A program made the position numbers and the translations under genes. From contig JAAFJX010000016.1 in assembly GCA_013299045.1 (NCBI GenBank), positions 1 through 64,000 of the forward strand: a DNA stretch of 64,000 bases, read 5' to 3'. The notes under the pieces are model-generated. The model was not told where the DNA came from. It did no database searches and saw nothing but the letters and a program-made list of their open reading frames with translations. Positions 50,739 to 58,475 of this stretch are shown in pieces (position 1 is the stretch's first letter; each line of letters starts with the position of its first letter). The stretch comes from Cytophagales bacterium (lineage in GTDB: Bacteria > Bacteroidota > Bacteroidia > Cytophagales > Bernardetiaceae).

Positions 50739-50771
50739 AAAAAAAGGCCGTTCGTTTTACAGAACAGCCTT
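50739..50771 (-). terminator. intrinsic terminator of sdhCA
   Basis: AAGGCCGTTC and GAACAGCCTT form a ten-pair stem with one mismatch; on the minus strand it is followed by seven T. It lies 27 bases after the sdhA stop, so the unit ends with sdhA. Confidence 0.82.
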
Positions 50772-50797
50772 CCATTGGTTCTATGCCTGTATCAGAA

Positions 50798-52729
50798 TTA
50801 CTTGTAGCTGCGCTGAGTCAGTTTAACGTTCTCAAATACAAGTTCTTCTTTATGAAGCTCTTGTATCTGCTTGTCGCCTTTGTGCTCCCACGCCGACACA
50901 TAACAAAAATCCTCATCGTTACGCAGCGCTTCGCCGTCTGGGGTTTGGTACTCTTCGCGGAAGTGGCCACCACAGGATTCATTGCGTGTGAAAGCATCAT
51001 GCACCATGAGTTCACCGAGTTCAATAAAGTCTGCAACACGCGCTGCTTTTTCTAGCGTAATATTGTATTCTTCGTTGAGCCCAGTCATTTTGAGGTCGTT
51101 CCAGAACAGTTCCTTAATTTTAGCAATCTCAGTTTTGGCCGCCAAAAGCCCTTCGGCAGTACGCGACATACCGCACTGGTCCCACATAATTCTGCCCAAC
51201 TTTTTATGTAAATCATCAGGCGTTTGCGAGCCTTTCATTTTTACCAAAATCTCTACGCGGTTTTTAACTTCCTGTACAGCATCTTTGAACTCTGGTCGGT
51301 CTGTAGAATGTTTTTCGTAAGGCATGGTAGCCAAATAATCGCCGATGGTGTAAGGCAAAACGAAATAGCCATCTGCCAAGCCCTGCATCAACGCACTTGC
51401 TCCTAGTCTGTTAGCGCCATGGTCAGAGAAATTGGCTTCGCCAAGTGCATAAAGGCCGGGCACGGTTGTCATCAGGTTATAATCTACCCAAAGCCCACCC
51501 ATGGTGTAGTGTGGTGCAGGATAAATCATCATAGGCTCTTTGTATGGGCTTTTGCCTGTAATGCGCTCGTACATATCAAACAAGTTGCCGTATTTGTCTG
51601 AAATAATTTTTTCGCCATCGCGTTTAATCGCATCGCGGAAATCCAAGAAAACAGCACGACCTGTATTGCTAACGCCTTTGCTGTCGTCGCACATATATTT
51701 GGCATTGCGCGAAGCCACATCGCGGGGCACAAGGTTTCCGAAAGTTGGGTAACGACGTTCTAAGAAATAGTCGCGCTCGTTTTCAGAAATGTCGTTGGGG
51801 TGGCGTTTATCATTGGCTTTGGCCGGAACCCACACACGGCCGTCATTGCGCAAGGACTCTGACATCAGGGTGAGCTTGGACTGATGGTCGCCCGACACGG
51901 GAATACAAGTTGGGTGAATCTGCGTATAGCATGGATTAGCGAAAAAAGCACCTTTTTTATGTGCGCGCCAAGCTGCTGTTACGTTTGACCCCATAGCATT
52001 TGTAGAAAGGAAAAAGACATTGGAGTAGCCACCCGTACAGAGCAACACGGCGTGTGCAGAATGCGACTCAATAGCACCAGTAACGAGGTCGCGGGTTACG
52101 ATACCACGCGCTACACCATTAACAAGCACTACGTCCATCATTTCGTGGCGTGTGTACATTTTTACCTTACCAGCGTTCACTTGACGCTCCAGAGCGCTAT
52201 AAGCACCCAGAAGCAACTGCTGGCCAGTTTGGCCACGTGCATAAAACGTGCGAGATACGAGCGCACCACCAAAAGAACGATTGTCTAGCATTCCACCATA
52301 CTCACGCGCAAAAGGGACACCCTGCGCCACGCATTGGTCAATGATATTGACGCTGACTTCTGCCAAACGGTGTACGTTGGCTTCCCGAGCACGGTAATCG
52401 CCTCCTTTGACGGTGTCATAAAAAAGTCTATAGATACTATCACCGTCATTTTTATAGTTTTTGGCGGCATTAATACCCCCTTGTGCGGCTATGCTGTGCG
52501 CACGGCGTGGGCTATCCTGAAAACAAAATGCCTTCACGTTATAGCCAAGCTCGCCTAATGTGGCTGCTGCTGCCGCGCCTGCAAGCCCAGTACCTACCAC
52601 AATCACGTCGTATTTCCGCTTGTTGGCAGGGTTTACCAGCTTCATGCCAAACTTATGGCGAGACCATTTCTCATCAATAGGGCCGGCAGGGATTTTGGAG
52701 TCCAATCGGCTTGAAAATGTATTGCTCAT
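50798..52729 (-). CDS. sdhA: succinate dehydrogenase/fumarate reductase flavoprotein SdhA
   Basis: SdhA holds the covalent FAD and the dicarboxylate site of complex II. The 643-residue protein has the FAD-binding [20 protein letters not shown] (about residues 41-60), the flavin-linked His in [17 protein letters not shown], the catalytic region [20 protein letters not shown] and [18 protein letters not shown]. The C-terminal helical domain is intact. It follows sdhC by 32 bases. A strong terminator follows directly and sdhB is not present, which is unusual for Bacteroidota, where sdhC-sdhA-sdhB is the common order. Confidence 0.96.
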   Translation of the reverse strand: MSNTFSSRLDSKIPAGPIDEKWSRHKFGMKLVNPANKRKYDVIVVGTGLAGAAAAATLGELGYNVKAFCFQDSPRRAHSIAAQGGINAAKNYKNDGDSIYRLFYDTVKGGDYRAREANVHRLAEVSVNIIDQCVAQGVPFAREYGGMLDNRSFGGALVSRTFYARGQTGQQLLLGAYSALERQVNAGKVKMYTRHEMMDVVLVNGVARGIVTRDLVTGAIESHSAHAVLLCTGGYSNVFFLSTNAMGSNVTAAWRAHKKGAFFANPCYTQIHPTCIPVSGDHQSKLTLMSESLRNDGRVWVPAKANDKRHPNDISENERDYFLERRYPTFGNLVPRDVASRNAKYMCDDSKGVSNTGRAVFLDFRDAIKRDGEKIISDKYGNLFDMYERITGKSPYKEPMMIYPAPHYTMGGLWVDYNLMTTVPGLYALGEANFSDHGANRLGASALMQGLADGYFVLPYTIGDYLATMPYEKHSTDRPEFKDAVQEVKNRVEILVKMKGSQTPDDLHKKLGRIMWDQCGMSRTAEGLLAAKTEIAKIKELFWNDLKMTGLNEEYNITLEKAARVADFIELGELMVHDAFTRNESCGGHFREEYQTPDGEALRNDEDFCYVSAWEHKGDKQIQELHKEELVFENVKLTQRSYK

Positions 52730-52761
52730 AACTTTCTGACTGACAATTATTAAAATTTATA

Positions 52762-53439
52762 CTAACTCAAACTTTTAACAAACATAAGCAGCGGAATAGC
52801 CGCATAACCCATGCAAATACCGATAGAAAAAATAACACCTACAGTTTGAATTATAGGCGTGTATTTTTTGTGGTTGATGCCCAACGTTTGGAAGGCGCTC
52901 TGAAAACCGTGCAACAAGTGGAAAGCCAAAACAGCCATAGAAAGGACATAGAAGGCTACATACCACCACTGCGAAAATGCAATTTTGGTTACAGTAAACA
53001 AATCGCGGTTGCCTTGCGCATCTGTTCCAATCTCGCCCCAGTGCATTTCGTACCAAAAGTTTTTCATGTGAACCACAATGAAAAGCAAGATGAGAGAGCC
53101 TAGCAAACCCATGTTACGCGATGCCCACGAGCTATTAGCTGCACCATCGGCCATTTTATAGCCTACAGGACGTGCTTTGCGGTTGGCCATAACCAGCATA
53201 ATGCCGTAAATCGCATGAAATAGAATAGTGGCATACAGGCCATAAGAAATAAATTTGACAAGCGGAAAACTTGTCATGAACTTGGCGTAGGCGTTGAACT
53301 GCAAGCCACCGTCGTCATTGAGCATCTGAAAGTTGCCGCTCAAATGCACTATTAAAAATGAACATAAGAATAGACCAGTTAATGCCATCAATAACTTGCG
53401 GCCTATGCTACTAGATAATGTTTTAGTAATCCAACTCAT
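52762..53439 (-). CDS. sdhC: succinate dehydrogenase cytochrome b558 subunit SdhC
   Basis: This 225-residue membrane anchor carries haem b and passes electrons to menaquinone. It has five hydrophobic helices and belongs to the single-subunit, two-haem b558 type found in Bacteroidota and Firmicutes. Candidate haem ligands are His in FLIVHLSGNFQML, ATILFHAIYGIML, IVVHMKNFWYE and LAFHLLHGFQSAF. The start SWITKTLSSSIGRKLLMALTG is typical of the family. It is first in the sdhCA unit. Confidence 0.93.
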   Translation of the reverse strand: MSWITKTLSSSIGRKLLMALTGLFLCSFLIVHLSGNFQMLNDDGGLQFNAYAKFMTSFPLVKFISYGLYATILFHAIYGIMLVMANRKARPVGYKMADGAANSSWASRNMGLLGSLILLFIVVHMKNFWYEMHWGEIGTDAQGNRDLFTVTKIAFSQWWYVAFYVLSMAVLAFHLLHGFQSAFQTLGINHKKYTPIIQTVGVIFSIGICMGYAAIPLLMFVKSLS

Positions 53440-53662
53440 GGTAAAGAATCATTTTGTTCAAATGCCTTTTAAAGCATTTAGGGTTAAAATTTGCAGCCAA
53501 AGGTAAGCAGTTAGCGGATTTGCACAAAATTTTAAGCCTCTGTTTTCAAAAAAACATTTGTTTTATAGCAAATGTTTGCAAAAAGTAGAGATTAAATTGC
53601 TTTTTTTGAATCCAAATGGGATTGATTAATAAATAGTAAAGCTCATGGATTATAAAACAAAA

Positions 53663-54445
53663 CTACCAAGTCATTCTAAGAGCAATTTGTGGCGCATGTA
53701 CACTCAAATGTTGATTGACGTGTAAGTAATACTCTAATCCTACTTTGAGCCAGTTTTTTTGGCGTAAGTCTTCTTTTTTATAGTAGGGCACCCAGAACAA
53801 ACGGGGTTGCGCATTAGCGTCTAACTTCCAATAATTTAGATAGGCGCAGTCTGCCACGCCTTCTATGCTCCAGTGGCTGCGACCAATTCGGAAAGGATAA
53901 GTGTAAACTACTGTATTGTGTATGGTTTTGTTGCCAAAGTTATCGCGGCGATGGTAAATGAATAGGTCTGTCAGTGCGCCTTTTGGCATTTTGAACGATA
54001 CACCGCCACCTATGAACTGTCCAAAAAAGCTAGAATAGCTGCTAAGACTCAACTGAGCGCCTATATATACATCTCTGACAATTCCTAAACGTAAACTTTT
54101 GCGTTTAAGCAGTTTGCATAGGCTCAAATTTGGGGCACACTCTGTATAAATTCTTGATTTTTCTTTTGTGAGGCTGTCGTTGAAGTCCAAAAAATTACCG
54201 TTAAGATAGGCCACCATGAAAAAGTTTGTGCCATAGCGCCAAGCCAAAAAATTTTCAAAAAGAACAGTACTCATGCCAGTATTTTTGGTATTGTAGCCAT
54301 ACATTTTATCCTTGAAACCGCGCCCATAGTTGAGTTGTAAGGAACTTGTAGAAAACTGCCCACCTTGTGCATGACATAGGTTACTGTTTCCCCCAAAGTA
54401 GTAAGTAAGAACAAAAAATAGTAAAACTATATAGCACTTTATCAT
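53663..54445 (-). CDS. Tsx/DUF5020-like outer-membrane protein
   Basis: The 260-residue product has a signal peptide (ending CHAQ) and a predicted 12-strand barrel. The segments SSLQLNYGRGFKDK, TVLFENFLAWRYGTNFFMVAYLNG and the terminal QIALRMTW resemble the Tsx/DUF5020 group, where a similar FEHF..WKYGDNFF motif is conserved. Tsx of E. coli is a nucleoside channel; Bacteroidota relatives have unknown substrates. It ends with Trp rather than Phe. It is a single gene, divergent from the oxidoreductase at 54776. Confidence 0.65.
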   Translation of the reverse strand: MIKCYIVLLFFVLTYYFGGNSNLCHAQGGQFSTSSLQLNYGRGFKDKMYGYNTKNTGMSTVLFENFLAWRYGTNFFMVAYLNGNFLDFNDSLTKEKSRIYTECAPNLSLCKLLKRKSLRLGIVRDVYIGAQLSLSSYSSFFGQFIGGGVSFKMPKGALTDLFIYHRRDNFGNKTIHNTVVYTYPFRIGRSHWSIEGVADCAYLNYWKLDANAQPRLFWVPYYKKEDLRQKNWLKVGLEYYLHVNQHLSVHAPQIALRMTW

Positions 54446-54775
54446 GGTCAGTTGGTGGGGAAAGATGGTAACAAAAAGTCTGCTGTTTGAACGCCCGAAT
54501 TTTACGAAAAAATTACTCAGTAATGGTGTGCTTTGGCTTAAATTTTTGGCTAATGCTTCAAAATATAAGGCGGCTTATAAGGGTATTTAAATTATTCTTG
54601 AAGCAGAAATAAGAAAAAACCGTGCTGCCTAATTTTTGAAAAGAGAAAAAAATCTTGTTTTAGCAGTTAAGACCTATTTACAGGTCATAAAATTTGGAAT
54701 TTCAATCTTTTGGCTATTGTTTTGTGCTTCCTTCTATCTGTTACTTAGTTCTGAAAAATACAAACTGCCCTTTTT
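54446..54775. other. divergent intergenic region, no gene seen
   Basis: These 330 A+T-rich bases separate two divergent genes. I find no coding frame with a credible start, no hairpin with a T-tract and no copy of the repeats of this window. It must hold both promoters, but no clean TAnnTTTG pair is visible. Confidence 0.5.
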
Positions 54776-55843
54776 ATGTTCAACTTCTTGAAAGTCAAAG
54801 ATATAAGACGTGAAACAGCTCATTGTGTATCCGTTGCATTTGAGATACCCGATGCACTTAAAGAGGCTTACAGTTATAAAGCTGGGCAGTACCTGACGCT
54901 CAAAGTTAGGATTAATGGCGTAGAGTATCGTCGCTCTTATTCGCTCAGCAGCAGTCCACAAAGCGAAACAGAATGGCGAATTGCAGTCAAAAAGCTGGAA
55001 GGCGGTAAGGTTTCTACCTACATGAACGAGCACCTGAAAGTGGGCGAAGAGTTGGAGGTTATGCCCCCCATGGGTAATTTTACACCTCAAATTGATGCAG
55101 CAAATAATAAAAACTATGTACTTTTTGCGGCTGGCAGTGGTATTACACCCATCTTTGGCATTCTGAAATCTGTCCTAAAAGTGGAGTCTCAGAGCCAAGT
55201 TACGCTCTTTTACGGCAATGCTTCGCCGCAGGAAATTATTTATGGCAAAGAGATTGACGCACTGGCACAGCAATTTGCGGAACGCTTCAAGCTATATTAC
55301 GTTTTTAGTCGTTCTGGTGCTTCCGATAGGCTTTTTGAAGGGCGTATAGACCTTGACAAGTGCCGCTTATTGATGAGTAAATACGTCAGTAATAAAAGTG
55401 ATAACCTCTATTACGTTTGCGGCCCCGAAAGCATGATTAAAAATGTGGCCGATACGCTCATCAGTATGCAAGTACCCAAAGGGCAAGTGCATTACGAGCT
55501 GTTTACTGCCCCAGCAGAAACCCCGAGCAGCAATGGCAAAGCAAAACATAACCACCCCATGGTACACGCTCACGTACTGGTCATAACAAATGGAGAGGAA
55601 ACCGATTTTTCATTGGAAACAGACGGCGACCCTATCCTTGATGCGGCTATGATAGCAGGAGCGGACGTGCCTTTCGCCTGCAAGGGTGGAGTTTGTTGCA
55701 CCTGTCGCGCCAAGTTGCTCAAAGGAAATGCCTTTATGGACAATAACTACGCGCTTTCGGAAGAAGAAGTGGCGCAAGGTTATGTACTGGCTTGCCAAGC
55801 ACACCCCACCACCTCGGAAGTGGTTTTGGATTTTGATGTTTAG
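54776..55843 (+). CDS. PaaE-like ferredoxin-NAD(P)H reductase with 2Fe-2S domain
   Basis: The 355-residue flavoprotein has an FAD domain (RRSYSLSSSP, about residues 57-66), a NAD(P)-binding domain (LFAAGSGITPIFGILKS and YYVCGPESMI) and a C-terminal plant-type 2Fe-2S ferredoxin with CKGGVCCTCRAKL and a fourth Cys in LACQAHP. This is the arrangement of PaaE, the reductase of phenylacetyl-CoA epoxidase, and of other oxygenase reductases. No paaABCD genes are present, so the partner oxygenase is unknown; a desaturase or hydroxylase is possible. It converges on a methyltransferase gene with only four bases between stop codons. Confidence 0.88.
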   Translation: MFNFLKVKDIRRETAHCVSVAFEIPDALKEAYSYKAGQYLTLKVRINGVEYRRSYSLSSSPQSETEWRIAVKKLEGGKVSTYMNEHLKVGEELEVMPPMGNFTPQIDAANNKNYVLFAAGSGITPIFGILKSVLKVESQSQVTLFYGNASPQEIIYGKEIDALAQQFAERFKLYYVFSRSGASDRLFEGRIDLDKCRLLMSKYVSNKSDNLYYVCGPESMIKNVADTLISMQVPKGQVHYELFTAPAETPSSNGKAKHNHPMVHAHVLVITNGEETDFSLETDGDPILDAAMIAGADVPFACKGGVCCTCRAKLLKGNAFMDNNYALSEEEVAQGYVLACQAHPTTSEVVLDFDV

Positions 55844-55847
55844 GGCA

Positions 55848-56657
55848 TCAAGACTGCAAACGCGCCACCGCATAGACGTTCCATGTGTTTTCAGATGGTG
55901 TTTTCTGGCTCATAAACTCAGCAACTTCTAACAGTGCGAAGCCATTTAGTTTGAGTATAAGTTCTATCTCTGGCACAGAAAAGTAACGCATTGGGTGCTC
56001 TTCTGAAAAACGCCTGACGCTTTGGCTGTTTTTATCAAAGATTTCAAAATCATAGCATACGCGCACGCGGTTGTGCGCAGGTTCGTGTATAGGGGTGGCG
56101 TGCCTACGAACTTTGAGGTCTTTGTTTTCTACTTCCAAAACTCTTTTTTCTGGTTTTTGTGCCAAAACAGCCTCTGCTAGCCAAAAGTCAATGTAGAGTA
56201 AACCATTTGGTCGCATATGCAAGGTAGCACTTTTCAAAAATTCCAGTATGGCCACATTGCTCACTTGGTAGCTAAAAACATGAAATGGGGCAGCTATGGC
56301 ATCAAACTTCGCTTGCGGGTGTAGAGAGGTAGCCGACTCATTGAAGACGTTTGAACCTATTGGGTTTTGGCGCAAATTTAGCGTTCGCATATCTGCATGG
56401 ATAAATGATAGGTTGCCATTCGTATTTTTTAGAGCTGCTTTGAGCATATCGGCGCTCTGGTCTATGCCTAAAACCTGCCAGTTTTGTTCCTCAAAATAGC
56501 GGCTATGCCTACCACTCCCACAACCTACCTCCAAAAGGCTCTGGGCATCTTCGCGATAAAAGCGCAGTCTGTGGCTTATAAAAAACGCTTCTGCTTTATA
56601 ATCCTTGACGGCGTAAATGAGGTCGTAAACCTGAGCATAATGTTCAAAAACAGTCAT
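55848..56657 (-). CDS. class I SAM-dependent methyltransferase
   Basis: The 269-residue protein has the SAM motif SLLEVGCGSGRHSRYF (about residues 38-53) and the acidic strand end LGIDQS. Later motifs include IHADMRTLNL and a FDAIAAPFHVFSYQ strand. The N-terminal FEHYAQVYDLIYAVKDYKAEA resembles small-molecule or sugar methyltransferases found in nucleotide-sugar and lipid gene clusters, though no such cluster is nearby. The substrate is not deducible. It is a single gene, divergent from the lipoprotein gene at 56903. Confidence 0.87.
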   Translation of the reverse strand: MTVFEHYAQVYDLIYAVKDYKAEAFFISHRLRFYREDAQSLLEVGCGSGRHSRYFEEQNWQVLGIDQSADMLKAALKNTNGNLSFIHADMRTLNLRQNPIGSNVFNESATSLHPQAKFDAIAAPFHVFSYQVSNVAILEFLKSATLHMRPNGLLYIDFWLAEAVLAQKPEKRVLEVENKDLKVRRHATPIHEPAHNRVRVCYDFEIFDKNSQSVRRFSEEHPMRYFSVPEIELILKLNGFALLEVAEFMSQKTPSENTWNVYAVARLQS

Positions 56658-56902
56658 TCCTTTTTGTTTTTTTGGAATATGAATTTTATGTAAACAAACA
56701 AGTGCAAAGCAATGAAATTATTGCTTCGTTTTGATAAAACTTCGTGAACTCTGTTTGAACTTTTGGTACTTAACACGCAATTCACATTAGATTAACCGCA
56801 AAGTAAAGCGCCAAGACCACCTTTGCACCGTCTTAAAGCGGACATCATTAAACGCTTTAAAACTCTTTAGGATAAAACCCACTATAAAAAATCAGTACCC
56901 CT

Positions 56903-58282
56903 ATGAAAAAGTCATTTTTGAACCCATTAGCAATAGCAGCACTTGGCGCTGCCATGTTCTTTTCTAGCTGTGATAAAGAGACAGTTGTAGTTCTTCCTAA
57001 CAACTATGTCAAAGGTACAGATGTAGCCACAGGTCGTCCATCTTATGTAGTTACTGGCAATACAGGCACACAAAAATGGACAAAAGACAATGTTTATGTT
57101 CTAGACGGTTTTGTTTTTGTGAGCATGGGCGAAACATTGACGATTGAAGCTGGTACTATCATTAAAGGTAAACCAGGTGTTGGCGAAGAGTCTAGTGCTT
57201 TGATTGTAGCACGCGGCGGTAAAATCATCGCGAATGGTACTGCAAAAGAGCCTATTATCTTTACAGCAGAAAATGATAAAATGGACGGTGGTTTAGGTAA
57301 AAGCCGTGGTCTTTGGGGTGGCTTGATTGTTTTAGGTAATGCACGTTTGAATACTGTGCCTAACACTAAAGGTATTGAGGGTATTCCTACATCTGAACCA
57401 CGCGGCACTTATGGTGGCACTGATGATGCAGATAATTCTGGCATTTTGCGCTATGTTTCTATCCGCCACGGTGGAACTGAAATTGGTGCTGGCAATGAAA
57501 TCAATGGTCTTACGCTCGGCGGTGTAGGTTCTGGTACAACTATAGAAAACGTAGAAGTGTTCGCTAACGAAGATGACGGTATCGAATTTTTTGGCGGGAC
57601 GGTCAATACAAAAAATTTGATTGCAGCTTATTGCGGCGACGACGCTTTTGATTATGACCAAGGCTACCGCGGCATGAATCAGTTTTCTTTTGCTTATCAA
57701 GAAGCAGGCGCAGGCGACCGTGGTGCTGAAAATGACGGCGGCACAGACCCAGAAGATGGCAAGCCTTATGCTACGCCTATGTTCGTCAATGCGACTTTTA
57801 TTGGTAACGGTGCTTCCGACAAACGCGCTGTAACCTTCCGCGACAACGCTGGTGGTGAATATCACAACTCAATTTTCGTAGATTTTGGACGTGGCGTGGA
57901 CATTGAATTGGACGTTAAAGCAGCAGCTTGCTCTTTTGACCGCTTCAAAGAAGGTACTCTTAAATTAGAAAATAACATCTTTAGCAAAGTGGCTGGCGAC
58001 GACAAAGCCAAACTGTTTACGGTAGGTGCCGACAGCCTTGCCAAAGCCTCAGCCCGCTACAAGCCTGCTGTTGAAGATGTAACAAAATACTTTGAGTCTG
58101 CTGGTAATATGGTTGGTGGAGTGAGTGTTACACGCGGCAATATTGTGCCTGCCTCTACTGGTGGTGCTTTGAGCAAGCCTACCAACAGCTTCTTTGTTAC
58201 TGCAAATTACAAAGGCGCATTTGAGCCAGGTAAGGCACCTTGGTTCGCGGGCTGGACTGCCACCGAAAAAATGATTAAATAG
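56903..58282 (+). CDS. beta-helix surface lipoprotein
   Basis: The 459-residue lipoprotein has lipobox FFSSC (Cys23) and then a right-handed parallel beta-helix with regular strands: VSMGETLTIEAGTIIKG, IVARGGKIIANGTAKEPIIF and the IRHGG/NVEVFANEDDGIEFFGG coils. Asp-rich turns (DDADNS, GGTDPEDGKP) may bind calcium. Similar lipoproteins are common in Bacteroidota directly upstream of TonB receptor genes, as here with the receptor at 58476, implying that the pair captures and imports one ligand. A hairpin terminator separates the two genes, so expression may differ. Confidence 0.78.
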   Translation: MKKSFLNPLAIAALGAAMFFSSCDKETVVVLPNNYVKGTDVATGRPSYVVTGNTGTQKWTKDNVYVLDGFVFVSMGETLTIEAGTIIKGKPGVGEESSALIVARGGKIIANGTAKEPIIFTAENDKMDGGLGKSRGLWGGLIVLGNARLNTVPNTKGIEGIPTSEPRGTYGGTDDADNSGILRYVSIRHGGTEIGAGNEINGLTLGGVGSGTTIENVEVFANEDDGIEFFGGTVNTKNLIAAYCGDDAFDYDQGYRGMNQFSFAYQEAGAGDRGAENDGGTDPEDGKPYATPMFVNATFIGNGASDKRAVTFRDNAGGEYHNSIFVDFGRGVDIELDVKAAACSFDRFKEGTLKLENNIFSKVAGDDKAKLFTVGADSLAKASARYKPAVEDVTKYFESAGNMVGGVSVTRGNIVPASTGGALSKPTNSFFVTANYKGAFEPGKAPWFAGWTATEKMIK

Positions 58283-58302
58283 TCAAACACTTAACTATAA
58301 TT

Positions 58303-58335
58303 AAGGCAGGTACTCTCAAAAAGAGTATCTGCCTT
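58303..58335 (+). terminator. intrinsic terminator after lipoprotein gene
   Basis: AAGGCAGGTACTCT pairs with AGAGTATCTGCCTT with one G-T position around a short A-rich loop. It lies 20 bases after the lipoprotein stop. The 140-base gap to the receptor gene follows it. Confidence 0.7.
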
Positions 58336-58475
58336 AAAAACAAACAGGAAGAAAGCCCACCGACACGGTCAGTGCTTTTCTAATAAAAGAAAAATAATCC
58401 TTAATATAAAACCCATTTGCAACTAAATATTTCTTGTCCTATAATACAAATATTTCTTCAATTATTATTCGGTTT

